From: Flagellimonas sp947499585
GTDB lineage: Bacteria; Bacteroidota; Bacteroidia; Flavobacteriales; Flavobacteriaceae
Assembly (NCBI RefSeq): GCF_044596045.1
Contig: NZ_CP138995.1
Coordinates: forward strand, 3,224,001 to 3,288,000
Reading direction: 5' to 3'
Length of the DNA: 64,000 nt
Positions 47,633-58,012 of this stretch are shown here, one piece after another. The translations under genes and the position numbers were made by a program. The notes beneath the pieces are model-generated. The model saw only the letters and a program-made list of their open reading frames with translations. It made no database searches and was not told the DNA's origin. Position 1 is the first letter of the stretch. Each line of letters begins with the position of its first letter.

Positions 47633-47665
47633 ACAAACTCAAACTTGAACTAAACTCAAAAAAAA

Positions 47666-49399
47666 CTAATATGTATTTTGCTGAATAACTCCAGCTGCTA
47701 AATCCACTACCTCTTGGGGAATTGGATAAATACCTCTAGTAGGAGGGAAAGTTACCCCGTTTAAATATGATCTAAATTGATTACGGGATGTGTAACCGTC
47801 CAATACTTCTTTGGCAATACCTCTTCGCACGAGATCAAAGAATCGACGTCCTTCCATTGCTGTTTCAAGGCGGTATTCCATAACCACAGCGTTCATAGCG
47901 AAAGTTGCATCAGGAAAACCACCGTTGTCTGCATATAGACCTATGGCATAATTTGCAGCATTTGTGATGCCATCGTTTTCCTTGACCCAGTTTGTAGGAT
48001 CTACATTTCTTTCTCTTACTCGGTCAACCAACCCAAGTGCTGTTCCTAAATCACTTTCTGAAACTGCAATTTCGGCTCTCCATAATAACACTTCTGAAAA
48101 ACGAATCAAATTGGTTTGGATTACAGAGATATTTTGTCCCCATCCTCCGGCTACTCTGGCTAAACCGTCATCGGCCTCTGACCAAAGTAGTTTTTTACTG
48201 TAATAAGGTCCACCTGCAGCTGGGTCCCTTGCCCAAGTCAACATGAAATCTCCACGATCAAACAATGGAATACCAGTTCTTGCTACGGTCCAATCCAATC
48301 TAGGGTCTAAATTTCTGGTTTCCTCAGGGAAAGTAGAAGTACCGGCCTCACCGTCTTCAGCAGGTATATTTCTTGGGTTTTCCCCTACCGTATCTGACGG
48401 GTCTACATTAGCCACATAATCTGCAGGGTCAGAGGGTGGTGTAGTTAGTGGTAGTCCATTGGCGTCTGTCAAGTACGCGTTTACCAAGTCATGTGAAGGT
48501 TGATAAAACCCGCAGCATCCAAAAGGACTTGCACTATGAGGATAATTTAACTCATCTCCTTGATTTCCATTATCTTGACTTGCTCCAGCTCCATCGTTTA
48601 CTGCATATTGAACAGCAAAAACTGTTTCGCTATTGTTGTTGAAGGCATAGTTGAAATTCTGGTGGAAACTTGGCATTAAGGCATAAGGCCCGTTGTCAAT
48701 TATGTCCTGCAAAAGGGGTTTTGCAGCAGGATAATCCAACTGGTACATGTGCACCTTTGCTAAGTATGCTTTTGAATTCCATTGATTGGCACCTCCGTAA
48801 CGTTCACTTTCTGTATCAAGGTTATCTATTGCAAACTGGAAATCAGCTTCAATATTTGGCCAAATATCTGTGTTGTTTGGAGGTGTTTCGGTTGCTGTTT
48901 CATCAATATAGGGTACATTGCTGAAAGTCATTTTTAATTGAAAATGATAAAACCCTCTTAGAAACCTAAGCTCCCCTATAAAAATATTGGCAGCTTCTTG
49001 ACTAATAGCTTCAGATTCCAAACCACTATTTACGACACCTATTGCCGCATTTGCCCTAGCAACCCCCTCATAAAGGTTATTCCACCTTAACCGTACATAA
49101 GGATTGTCTGCAGCAACATTAAAAATTTCCATTTGAGTAATATCAGATTGATCACCTGGAGTGCTTCCCTTGTATGCTTCATCTGATGCAACACCTCCAA
49201 ACGTCCAGTTAGAGGCTGCTGCCTCTCTTTGCATTTCAAGTCCAGCATATGTTCCTACAACCAATTTTTCAGCAAGTGCTACACTTGGTACAACATCATC
49301 AGTTGTTAGAGAAGAAAGCGGTATATCAAGCTCTTCTTCGCAAGAGCATATACTTATTGCTAAAGCAAAAATCAAAAAATGTTTTAATAAATGTTTCAT
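47666..49399 (-). CDS. SusD/RagB-family glycan-binding lipoprotein
   Basis: The 577-residue lipoprotein (lipobox ICSCEEE, C20) has the SusD TPR-like fold. Characteristic parts are the N-terminal LSSLTTDDVVPS, RWNNLYEGVARANAAIGVV, ELRFLRGFYHFQL, YLAKVHMYQL, the RFSEVLLWRAEIAVSE repeat, EYRLETAMEGRRFFDLVRRG and GIYPIPQEVVDL at the end. It caps the TonB-dependent SusC pore and captures oligosaccharides. With the GH26 and GH130 genes it predicts a mannan-derived ligand. Confidence 0.94.
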   Translation of the reverse strand: MKHLLKHFLIFALAISICSCEEELDIPLSSLTTDDVVPSVALAEKLVVGTYAGLEMQREAAASNWTFGGVASDEAYKGSTPGDQSDITQMEIFNVAADNPYVRLRWNNLYEGVARANAAIGVVNSGLESEAISQEAANIFIGELRFLRGFYHFQLKMTFSNVPYIDETATETPPNNTDIWPNIEADFQFAIDNLDTESERYGGANQWNSKAYLAKVHMYQLDYPAAKPLLQDIIDNGPYALMPSFHQNFNYAFNNNSETVFAVQYAVNDGAGASQDNGNQGDELNYPHSASPFGCCGFYQPSHDLVNAYLTDANGLPLTTPPSDPADYVANVDPSDTVGENPRNIPAEDGEAGTSTFPEETRNLDPRLDWTVARTGIPLFDRGDFMLTWARDPAAGGPYYSKKLLWSEADDGLARVAGGWGQNISVIQTNLIRFSEVLLWRAEIAVSESDLGTALGLVDRVRERNVDPTNWVKENDGITNAANYAIGLYADNGGFPDATFAMNAVVMEYRLETAMEGRRFFDLVRRGIAKEVLDGYTSRNQFRSYLNGVTFPPTRGIYPIPQEVVDLAAGVIQQNTY

Positions 49400-49408
49400 A
49401 GTTTTTTT

Positions 49409-52400
49409 TTAAAATGTAACGTTAACTCCAAAAATAATTGACCTGTTAATAGGATAAACGCCTGTATCCACTCCATAAGTTAAGTTAGGATTAGGATCAG
49501 TTCTATCTGGCGCCGTAAGAGATGGTGCTCCTACTGAACTAGCAAAGGATCTTAAACTTATTTCTGGATCTAAACCTGTATAGTCAGTCAGAGTGATTAG
49601 GTTTTTACCTTGCAAATAAATCCTGAACTTGTTTATTCCTAGTTTTTCAACCAAAGATTCTGGCAATGTGTATCCGACCACTATGTTCTTCATTCTTAAA
49701 TAAGAACCATCTTCAACGTAATAAGTAGAGGCTGCAGCTTCGCGATTTATTAGAGCTGCATCAGAGGTTACAGCTGGCAAACCTATTTCGTTTACGTAAT
49801 TTAAACTTCTACCTCCGGAAAATTTATTAAAGTCGGTAAAGAACTTATTAAAGTTATAAATATCATTTCCTTGGGATCCTTGAAATAATAATGAAATGTC
49901 AAAATCTTTGTACTTACCACTAAAGGTGAGTCCATATGTAAAGTCTGGATGTGGATTTCCTATTACCCCTCTTACAGGAGCTCCAGTGTCATCCAATTCG
50001 TCAAAAACAACTCTCCCGTTTTCAATGCCAGCCCAAGTATTTCCATAAAAAGAAGATATTGGATAACCAGCCAAGGTACGCGTTGGGTTTTGATCTCTAA
50101 GATCATCACCATTAATAAAACTATCTGCATTGTCAGGATCTAAAAACGACACTTCATTTTTGTAAGCTGAAACATTAAGTCCAATTGTGTACTGAAATTG
50201 ATTATTCGATTGATAATTATCGTAAGCAATAGAAGCATCAAACCCATTGTTGGTCATCTCACCTAAATTGGCAGGGATAATATTGATATTTCCTAAAAGA
50301 GTTGGATCGCCTGGAACGGGCAATAACATATCTTCAGTAGTTGAATTATAAATATCCAAATCAAAATTTATGCTGTTCCACCATCTTGAAGTAAAACCAA
50401 AGTTCAGAGTTTTTGTAGTTTCCCAGCCAATGTCTGGATTCCCTCTAAGGTCAATCCCCAAACCTGAATCAGATCCAGTAGTAGAAGTGGGATAATTGTA
50501 ATTACCGACGTTAGGCCCTATTGTGGTTGATCTGGCATCAGTTCTAATATCCCCGTTATTTCCCACCTGACCATAGCCTGCTTTAAACATCAAATTGGTA
50601 ACAACTTCGGAGTCTTTTAAAAAATCTTCATCACTTATTCTCCAGCCAACACTTCCAGATGGGAAAACACCATCTCTTTCATTTTCATTAAAAACAGATG
50701 TGGCATCCCTTCTTACCGTCGCACTTAGCAAATATTTATCCATTATTTTAACATCAGCTTTTCCAAATAATGAAAAGTAAGCTGACCTACCTCCAATACC
50801 ATATCCGCCCCAATCTCCGCTGGCGTTGTTAAAAAATCGCACATCTGGGGTAAAAACATCAAAATTAGTTCTGTTTACAGTGGCGCTTCTAAAATTTTGT
50901 TTGTTGAACTCCGTACCTAACAAAACATCCAATTCTATATTATCGCTGATGGACTTGTTATAAGTAATCGTGTTAAACCAGGTATAAGTTGTTTGGGAAT
51001 CATTGCGTTCCGATAGCCATGTACTTTCATTAAAGATTTCACCTTCTAATTGTGGAGGTTGAAAATAAATTTGATTAAAAGAGAATATATCAAAGCCTAG
51101 ATTCGTCTTGAATGTGAGCCCTTTCATCAAATCTATTTCGGCATACACGTTACCAAGTGCTCTAAAACTTAGGTTTTGATTGTCTTTATTTCTATCAGCA
51201 ATGGCAATAGGATTGTTTCCATTACCCAATCCGCCAACACCGCTTCCCGCAAAATTGCCACCTACATCCCTAACAGGAACTAATGGGTTCAATCTATATA
51301 AACTCGCTACAGTACCATTGTTGACATCAGAACCAGGCGGTGTAATTTGATCTGAATATGAAACCGTTATATTTTCTCCAATCCTAAAGCTTTTGCTTAC
51401 ATCAAAAGAAGTGTTGGCACGCAACGTATATCTAGTGAAACGTGATTCATATCCTACACCCTCTTGGTCCAAAACGCTCATTGAAGTGAAAAAACTTGAA
51501 TTTTCGGTACCTGCAGATGCGCTTATGTCATAACTCTGCGTAACTGCCGCATCAAAGTACTCATCAAACCAGTCAGTGCCCTGTAGATTCGCCCTGGTAA
51601 TTGAAGTTGCTCTTGAAGAAGGATCATAAAGACTCTCATCGGCCGTTGCAGCCCCTTGAGGTATTAGGTAATTTGGCAATAAGGGTGCAGCTCCAGTACC
51701 ATACTGAGGATTACTAGGTGTCCCTCCTGTATTTGTAAATTCTCTCCAAACACTTTCTGCAACTTGTTGGGGATTGGCCAAGTCGGGAAATGCTGATTTT
51801 GGAATAAAATCTATTCCTACGTACGTATTTGCAGTAAATGATAACTTTTTGTTTTTCTTCCCTCCTTTGGTTGTGATAATAATGACGCCATTTGCAGCTC
51901 TATTTCCATAAATTGCAGCCGATGATGCATCTTTTAAAATCTGTATTGATTCAATATCATTTGGGTTAAGGTCGTTTAGACCAGCGCCAGTAGGCGTGCC
52001 ATCTATAATATATAATGGATCGTTACCGTTGATAGTACCAAACCCTCTAATCCTTACAGCGGCAGAGCCTCCTGGTCCACCTTGACTGCCCACTACAACA
52101 CCTGAAGCTTGACCTTGCAAAGCTTGCTCAATTCCTGTAGGGGCTGTAGCTGCTATGTTCTCCGATTTAATTGTTGAAACTGAACCAGTAATATCTCTAG
52201 TACTTTGAGCAGAATAACCGGTGATTACAACCTCATCCAACTGATTTGCATCTTCTTGGAGAACGATATTAATAGTTGAACTGTTTCCTACTGTGATTTC
52301 TTGAGAAACAAAACCCACATAACTGATAACCAGAATAGCATTGGCGCTCACCGCAATGCTGTAATTTCCGTCAAAATCTGACTGGGTACCATTTGTAGTT

Positions 52401-52642
52401 CCTTTTTCAACAATACTGGCACCTGGCAATGTCACACCTGAAGCATCCGTGACAGTTCCACTAATTGTGGATTGAAACAATGTTGCCGTAGCAACCGTTT
52501 TTACAATTTTATGATTACCCCATGATATTTGGGTAATCAAAACCATTGCAGTCATTAAAAAACCCATTCTTAAGGATATCTTAAGACCTTGGGGTATTTT
52601 TAAAGACTTAAATGTGAATTTTCGATTCATAATTTTGTTCAT
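49409..52642 (-). CDS. SusC/RagA TonB-dependent outer-membrane transporter
   Basis: The 1,077-residue transporter comprises a signal sequence, a CarboxypepD_reg-like domain (about 58-135), a plug with GPGGSAAVRIRGFGTINGNDPLYIIDG and the SusC signature DASSAAIYGNRAANGVIIITTK, and a 22-strand barrel ending FGVNVTF. It imports the oligosaccharide captured by SusD using TonB energy. It lies 9 bp upstream of susD. The ATG at 52630 (MNRKFTFKSL) is an alternative start. Confidence 0.95.
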   Translation of the reverse strand: MNKIMNRKFTFKSLKIPQGLKISLRMGFLMTAMVLITQISWGNHKIVKTVATATLFQSTISGTVTDASGVTLPGASIVEKGTTNGTQSDFDGNYSIAVSANAILVISYVGFVSQEITVGNSSTINIVLQEDANQLDEVVITGYSAQSTRDITGSVSTIKSENIAATAPTGIEQALQGQASGVVVGSQGGPGGSAAVRIRGFGTINGNDPLYIIDGTPTGAGLNDLNPNDIESIQILKDASSAAIYGNRAANGVIIITTKGGKKNKKLSFTANTYVGIDFIPKSAFPDLANPQQVAESVWREFTNTGGTPSNPQYGTGAAPLLPNYLIPQGAATADESLYDPSSRATSITRANLQGTDWFDEYFDAAVTQSYDISASAGTENSSFFTSMSVLDQEGVGYESRFTRYTLRANTSFDVSKSFRIGENITVSYSDQITPPGSDVNNGTVASLYRLNPLVPVRDVGGNFAGSGVGGLGNGNNPIAIADRNKDNQNLSFRALGNVYAEIDLMKGLTFKTNLGFDIFSFNQIYFQPPQLEGEIFNESTWLSERNDSQTTYTWFNTITYNKSISDNIELDVLLGTEFNKQNFRSATVNRTNFDVFTPDVRFFNNASGDWGGYGIGGRSAYFSLFGKADVKIMDKYLLSATVRRDATSVFNENERDGVFPSGSVGWRISDEDFLKDSEVVTNLMFKAGYGQVGNNGDIRTDARSTTIGPNVGNYNYPTSTTGSDSGLGIDLRGNPDIGWETTKTLNFGFTSRWWNSINFDLDIYNSTTEDMLLPVPGDPTLLGNINIIPANLGEMTNNGFDASIAYDNYQSNNQFQYTIGLNVSAYKNEVSFLDPDNADSFINGDDLRDQNPTRTLAGYPISSFYGNTWAGIENGRVVFDELDDTGAPVRGVIGNPHPDFTYGLTFSGKYKDFDISLLFQGSQGNDIYNFNKFFTDFNKFSGGRSLNYVNEIGLPAVTSDAALINREAAASTYYVEDGSYLRMKNIVVGYTLPESLVEKLGINKFRIYLQGKNLITLTDYTGLDPEISLRSFASSVGAPSLTAPDRTDPNPNLTYGVDTGVYPINRSIIFGVNVTF

Positions 52643-52926
52643 TAGTTAGTTAATTGTTTTCAATGCCATTCACTCTTTAGGTGAATGTTAATAAGTAGTG
52701 ATCTTAAATTACCCAACAAATGTATTGGAATGCTGCCCTGATGGATTATCATATTTTATCATATCATGATAGTATTGATAATTTTATGTTAAAAAATAAA
52801 TGATATCATAAAGGATTGACACAACAGTTATTGATTTCAAACTGTGGGCTAACCCAAGTGTTTGAATGAAATCTGAGTATTGGAGAGATAATTTGGGCAA
52901 GGAATTTAATACCCAAAGGGGGTGAT
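52643..52926 (-). promoter_or_regulatory. susC upstream region
   Basis: TACATTTG on the minus strand (52717-52724) is a candidate -7 element without a good TTG. Around 52750-52790 is an AT-rich stretch with TATCATGATA and repeated TATCAT half-sites, a possible operator. No gene is seen. Confidence 0.45.
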
Positions 52927-54141
52927 TTAATTTTGTCTAAGTAGTTGTAGTATTTCTATAAGTGCCCTACAATTATGATAGGGACATTTCCAAGGGCCAA
53001 TTTTATTTTCCTCAAGATAAGGTTCTCCATTATGGTCTACTCTAAAAAACCATTCACCATTTTCATGATCAATGATATGTTCAGTTATGAATGCCCAGAT
53101 TTGTTTGCAGATACTGAAATAACTTGGGTCGTTCGTAATTTTCCAATTATACAACAATCCTACCATTGCTTCTGCTTGTGGCCACCAATGCCTATCTGTA
53201 TCTAATTCAAGTGTTTCACTATCTTTTGAATTAATAACTCCAAACTCGGTATCTAGAGCTTCATTTATAAAAGTTTTAGTTACTTTTTTTGTCAATTCTT
53301 CAGTACGTTTTAAAAGCACTTGATTCTGAAGCATTCTTGATCCATATAGCATTAGCCAAACAGCTTCGATATCATGGCCAAAAGATATTTCGGTAGATAG
53401 TTTTTTCCATTCTGTTGTAAAAAATAGTTTCATGTGATTGTTTTGCTCAAAAATCCTTTCATGAAAAAGCTCCATTAAATTGGTAAGAGCATTTTCTACA
53501 ACAGGATTCCCCGTCATTTCAAACAACACAGTGTAGGCTTCGAGGATGTGCAAATGTGTATTTGTTGTTTTAGGTGCATTCAGGTCCTTTTCACTCAATC
53601 TCATATCCTCAATAGAGTTCCATTTACGGTCGTAAGCTTCAACATATCCACCATTAATCTTGTCATACGCCCTATCTTCTATAAGTCTAAATAATTCAAG
53701 GGCCCAGAGTATGGCTTTCGGATTTTTAGAATATCTGTAATATTCTGAAAGTGAGTAAATACAGAATGCCTGGGCATAAACCTGCTTCCGCATCTTTGTA
53801 GGCTTTCCTAAATGGTCCAACTCCCAAAACACTCCCCCAAATTCATAATCCCTAAAATTATTAAGTAGATAATCAAAGGCTCTTTGACATTCGCTGTCAT
53901 AACGCCAATCATTGTAAAAATTGCCAGCTCTTGAAAACGTCCAAAGGATCCTTGTGTTTAAAATGATACTTTTGGGAGCTTTATCAATCCTATTGTTGTA
54001 ATTATCAACTTTCCCAACAAATCCACCATAACAATCATCTTTGGAGTATTCTTGCCAATAGTCCAAAATGCGTTGTAACTCGGTACTTATCTCATTTTGA
54101 AATGAGAGCAATTCTTTTTCTTGGGTTATATTTTTTTCCAT
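52927..54141 (-). CDS. AGE-family epimerase, probably mannobiose 2-epimerase
   Basis: The 404-residue (alpha/alpha)6-barrel enzyme has the catalytic histidine regions HLHILEAYTVLFE, FGHDIEAVWLMLY, RHWWPQAEAMVGLLYNW and CPYHNCRALIEIL, all matching the cellobiose/mannobiose 2-epimerases. It would turn mannobiose into mannosyl-glucose. The gene is directly upstream in the pathway of, and in order with, GH130 (stop and start separated by 1 bp). The specificity is inferred from the neighbours. Confidence 0.88.
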   Translation of the reverse strand: MEKNITQEKELLSFQNEISTELQRILDYWQEYSKDDCYGGFVGKVDNYNNRIDKAPKSIILNTRILWTFSRAGNFYNDWRYDSECQRAFDYLLNNFRDYEFGGVFWELDHLGKPTKMRKQVYAQAFCIYSLSEYYRYSKNPKAILWALELFRLIEDRAYDKINGGYVEAYDRKWNSIEDMRLSEKDLNAPKTTNTHLHILEAYTVLFEMTGNPVVENALTNLMELFHERIFEQNNHMKLFFTTEWKKLSTEISFGHDIEAVWLMLYGSRMLQNQVLLKRTEELTKKVTKTFINEALDTEFGVINSKDSETLELDTDRHWWPQAEAMVGLLYNWKITNDPSYFSICKQIWAFITEHIIDHENGEWFFRVDHNGEPYLEENKIGPWKCPYHNCRALIEILQLLRQN

Positions 54142-55338
54142 TTATAATGGTTGATAATATCCCTGGTTTTTCTCAATTAAATTCAGGATATTTTGAACAG
54201 ACCCTGAAGAAGTTTTGCCATCAGGTGGCGTGTTTTTACAATAATCCAGAAGAGTGTCCAACCTTGTTTTTGCAATATGGGTTCTTGTGTCTGAGGATGC
54301 ATAGTATATGAAAATATCTTCATTTTCATCCATTATCCATCCATTTGCAAAAAGCACATTTCCTACATCTCCAATGATTTCATCATCACTAGGGGCCATG
54401 AGATAACCCCCAGGTTGATATATGATTTTTGAAATATCATTCAAGTCAGTAACGAACATATATAAAACGTATCGAAGTCCAGCCGCGGTATTTCTAACGC
54501 CATGGGCCAAATGTAGCCAGCCTTCAGAAGTTTTTAAAGGAGATGGGCCTTGACCATTCTTTAATTCATACACTGTATGATATTTTTTCGGATTTAAGAT
54601 CAACTCATCCTTAACTAGGGGGTACGTAATATCATCAATATAGCCCAGACCTATCCCTCCTCCAGAGCCTGTATCAATAAAACCATCTTGCGGTCTTGTA
54701 TATACTGCATATCTTCCGTTTACCAATTCCGGATGAATGGTCACATTGCGTTGTTGGCTGGAATTGGAAATCAAATCCGGAAGTCTTTCCCATGTCTTTA
54801 AATCTTTACTTCTAATGATTCCAGCATTGGCTACTGCAGCGGAAGTATCCCCATTTGGTGCATTTGGATCTTTCCTTTCAGTACAGAAAAACCCATACAC
54901 ATAGCCATCCTCATGAAGGGTAAGACGCATATCATATGCATTTATGTCTGGTTGCTTATTTTGAGGAAGAACCATGGGCTTGTCCCAAAATTTGAAATTA
55001 TCAATTCCGTTATCACTTTCAGCAAATGCGAAGAAGGATTTTCTATCCTTACCTTCCACTCTGACGCACAACAAATATTTGTTATTCCATTTTATGGCGC
55101 CAGCATTGAAAGCAGCATTTATTCCAACGCGCTCCAATACTTTTGGATTAGTCTCAGGGCTTAAATCATATCGCCAATGTAGTGGCGTATGATCTGCAGT
55201 AATAATGGGGTATTTGTATTTTGTATATATCCCATTAGTATGCTTGTTAGGCTGATTTTTTCTTTTTATGAGATTGTCATGATTTTCAAATAGCTTTGAA
55301 AACAAGTCCGATTTTTTGGAAATGGTTTTGGTCTTCAT
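54142..55338 (-). CDS. GH130 beta-mannosyl-glucose phosphorylase
   Basis: The 398-residue five-bladed beta-propeller enzyme has the GH130 features ERVGINAAFNAGAIKWNNKYLLCVRVEGKDRKSFFAFAESDNGI, the general-acid aspartate region INAYDMRLTLHEDGYVYGFFCTERKD, and HLAHGVRNTAAGLRYVLYMF. The family phosphorolyses mannosyl-glucose to mannose-1-phosphate and glucose. The order GH26-symporter-GH130-epimerase on one strand matches the mannan operon described in Bacteroides fragilis. No signal peptide, so it acts in the cytoplasm. Confidence 0.92.
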   Translation of the reverse strand: MKTKTISKKSDLFSKLFENHDNLIKRKNQPNKHTNGIYTKYKYPIITADHTPLHWRYDLSPETNPKVLERVGINAAFNAGAIKWNNKYLLCVRVEGKDRKSFFAFAESDNGIDNFKFWDKPMVLPQNKQPDINAYDMRLTLHEDGYVYGFFCTERKDPNAPNGDTSAAVANAGIIRSKDLKTWERLPDLISNSSQQRNVTIHPELVNGRYAVYTRPQDGFIDTGSGGGIGLGYIDDITYPLVKDELILNPKKYHTVYELKNGQGPSPLKTSEGWLHLAHGVRNTAAGLRYVLYMFVTDLNDISKIIYQPGGYLMAPSDDEIIGDVGNVLFANGWIMDENEDIFIYYASSDTRTHIAKTRLDTLLDYCKNTPPDGKTSSGSVQNILNLIEKNQGYYQPL

Positions 55339-55341
55339 TTT

Positions 55342-56748
55342 CTATTGAATGCTGTTACTGTTATTGTTGTTTTTTCTTGAAGCTAAATCGAGGTTGATGG
55401 TTAGCATTAATCTGTCATCTAGGTTATAAAAAATCAAGAAAATTGCCGAGAACAGAGCTCCTGCCGCGGGCAAGAAACTCATCATTAAGCGGATACCTGT
55501 CCTAGCGGCCTCAGTTTGAACTACGTTTGCTTCAAATCCATAAAATGCCAACATCCATCCTGTAAGGGCGCCTCCAAGGGTCCATCCCATTTTTTGGGAC
55601 ATGGATGAGGATGAGAATATCAATCCTGTTGCCCTTCTACCTGTTTTCCATTCGGAAAAATCAGCTATATCTGCATACATGGACCAAAGTAGCGGGAAAA
55701 TAATGCCAGCACAGATGCTTATCAAAAACTGAAAAACAAAGATTAAAGTCATATCAGACTCACCCAAGAAGAAGAAAACGCAACTTAGGAGGGAAGCTAA
55801 CAGCATTGCAGCAATAAAGGTCTTTTTCTTGCCAATTTTGTCCGAAATAGGTTTCGCCATAATTACGCCTAGAATATTGGCTGCTTGCCCCAGAACGAGG
55901 TATAAGGTGCTAAATGTAATGGCGATTTCTACTACTGGAAGCTGGAACGCATCTTGGTTTGTAAAATAATATTTAAAATAATAAATGGCCGACCCATCAC
56001 GTATGGAGTTAAAAATCAATGAACAGACCCCAGCTGCTAACAAAACAAACCATGGTTTGTTCTTTGCCAGATTCTTTAAATCTGTTTTTATCGCAGTTTT
56101 TTGATCTTTTGGGGGCTGAACTCTTTCTTTAGTTAGATAAAAAGTACCTATAAAGAACCCTATCGCTATAAGGGCGTAAACAATCATGGTGTATTGCCAA
56201 GCTTGTTGTGTACCTTCAGAACCACTGATGGTACTGAAATAATCAACTAAAGGTTCTGCAGTAGCCAAAACCAATATACTTCCAGCAAAAGCAAAGACAA
56301 ACCGAAACGAGGCCAATGAAGTCCTATCCTTCAAATTTGAGGTCATCACGCCCATTAAAGAAGCATATGGAACATTAATTGCGGTGTAAACAATCATCAT
56401 CAAGCAATACATAGTGTATGCGTAGATGATTTTGCCAGATGTGCTGAAATCAGGAGTGGTGAATGTGAGTATTCCAAAAATCCCAAAAGGTATTGCCATC
56501 CATAGTAGGTATGGCCTGAATTTTCCCCATTTTGTGTTTGTTTTATCCGCAATAATCCCCATTACCGGGTCATTAATGCCATCAAAAATCCGTGTGACCA
56601 AAAACATGGTTCCTACCACTGCTGCGGATATGCCAAAAACATCGGTATAAAAGAAAAGGAGATATACGCCAAACATCTTCCAAAACATGGATGATGCAAA
56701 ATCACCAAAACCATATCCAATTTTTTCCTTAAGTTTTAGCTTTTCCAT
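55342..56748 (-). CDS. sugar:cation symporter (GPH family, MFS)
   Basis: The 468-residue protein has about 12 transmembrane helices. The N-terminal LKEKIGYGFGDFASSMFWKMFGVYLLFFYTDVFG, then the RIFDGINDPVMGIIADKTNTKWGKFRPYLLW loop, is the signature of the glycoside-pentoside-hexuronide family. It should bring mannobiose from the periplasm into the cell with sodium or protons. It lies 3 bp upstream of the GH130 gene. Confidence 0.93.
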   Translation of the reverse strand: MEKLKLKEKIGYGFGDFASSMFWKMFGVYLLFFYTDVFGISAAVVGTMFLVTRIFDGINDPVMGIIADKTNTKWGKFRPYLLWMAIPFGIFGILTFTTPDFSTSGKIIYAYTMYCLMMIVYTAINVPYASLMGVMTSNLKDRTSLASFRFVFAFAGSILVLATAEPLVDYFSTISGSEGTQQAWQYTMIVYALIAIGFFIGTFYLTKERVQPPKDQKTAIKTDLKNLAKNKPWFVLLAAGVCSLIFNSIRDGSAIYYFKYYFTNQDAFQLPVVEIAITFSTLYLVLGQAANILGVIMAKPISDKIGKKKTFIAAMLLASLLSCVFFFLGESDMTLIFVFQFLISICAGIIFPLLWSMYADIADFSEWKTGRRATGLIFSSSSMSQKMGWTLGGALTGWMLAFYGFEANVVQTEAARTGIRLMMSFLPAAGALFSAIFLIFYNLDDRLMLTINLDLASRKNNNNSNSIQ

Positions 56749-56764
56749 TCATTTTGAGTGTTCA

Positions 56765-57943
56765 TTATCGTATTTCACTTGTTTCCTGTAAAAAAAGGAC
56801 ATGGGGTAATTTTTTAAATCTTATAAAATCCTTACTGCTCAATTGTCCAACAAAAGGGGCAAAATAGTGATTTAATGAGGCATTTCTCCAAACCAAGGCC
56901 CATGATAGTCCTTTATTTGAAATATTTTTATCCAAAACTTCCGTCCACCAGTTTTCCACCTTTACGCCATCCAAACCACCTTCTGTAAGTGCGAAAGGCA
57001 TGTTTTTTTCTTTTGCAATTTCAGCAAGCATCCCTAGATTATCATTTAAAAGTTCGATATAATCCTCGGTTGTTTTCTTATGGTATAAGTCAATGCCAAG
57101 CATATCAACATAGTCATCTCCCGGATAGAAATTTAAGTATTCTGATTTGTTATCCACAGCATCTGTGGCATAACAATAAATAAGGTTATGCACCCCATGG
57201 TTTTGAGTAAGAATATCAAAAGTCTCCCGCCACAATTGTTTAAATTCTGCGGAAGTACAACTAGTATTGCCCCACCAGAACCAAGAGCCATTCATTTCAT
57301 GGTATGGTCTAAAAACGACTGGTATGGCCTTACCCGATTTTGTTCGCAAAGAGTTTAGGAAATCTGCCAACCTGTTTAACCAACCTCTATATTTTGGATT
57401 TAAAACCCCGCCTTCCAAAATGTGGGAAACAGAACTAGTGGGGTCCCATGCACTTTTTTTTGTTGTAGGGTTGTTGGGGTGCCAACTTATAGTCAGTATA
57501 CCACCTTTTTCATACGCAGTCTTTATTAGTTTAGCCATTAATTGAAAATTGACCGTATCAAGATTTTGAGTGTGTCCAAGTTCAAGGTGCCCTAGTTCAA
57601 ACCCATAAACACCAGGAAAATCTCCTGTAACCTCATTAACATCGCTTTTGTACAGCTCGCCATCATTCTTCCATCCAATCCCATAGGCAGTTGCGTCTTG
57701 ATGGCCAAATGCATAGCCTGTTTTCGCAATTTCCTTTATTCGAACCATAAGATATTTTGCGTTTTCATCTGCATTCATGTCGCTTAATTCAATTTGTTCC
57801 GCAGATGATCTAAGAACACTTTTGCATGATAAAAAAGAAAACATTATCAATATTATATAAGCACATGAATTGAAGTAAATAGCTTTACCGCAAAAAGGCT
57901 TAAAATTAAATTTGCTTAAATAATTATAAAATTGATAAAACAA
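56765..57943 (-). CDS. GH26 beta-mannanase
   Basis: The 392-residue protein has a lipoprotein-type signal (hydrophobic about 27-39, lipobox C40 in LSCKS) and a GH26 TIM barrel: GYAFGHQDATAYGIGW, ISWHPNNP, the acid/base glutamate E216 in FRPYHEMNGSWFWW and the nucleophile E321 in FALTEGGLDG. It cleaves beta-1,4-mannan to mannobiose and is probably on the cell surface or in the periplasm. It is the first gene of the mannan operon and is divergent from the AraC regulator. Confidence 0.92.
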   Translation of the reverse strand: MFYQFYNYLSKFNFKPFCGKAIYFNSCAYIILIMFSFLSCKSVLRSSAEQIELSDMNADENAKYLMVRIKEIAKTGYAFGHQDATAYGIGWKNDGELYKSDVNEVTGDFPGVYGFELGHLELGHTQNLDTVNFQLMAKLIKTAYEKGGILTISWHPNNPTTKKSAWDPTSSVSHILEGGVLNPKYRGWLNRLADFLNSLRTKSGKAIPVVFRPYHEMNGSWFWWGNTSCTSAEFKQLWRETFDILTQNHGVHNLIYCYATDAVDNKSEYLNFYPGDDYVDMLGIDLYHKKTTEDYIELLNDNLGMLAEIAKEKNMPFALTEGGLDGVKVENWWTEVLDKNISNKGLSWALVWRNASLNHYFAPFVGQLSSKDFIRFKKLPHVLFLQETSEIR

Positions 57944-58012
57944 TGGATTAAATATTATTTTTTGTTATTAAAATTGGTCATTGATTGGTATTAATTCAAA
58001 ATAAGGTATGTT

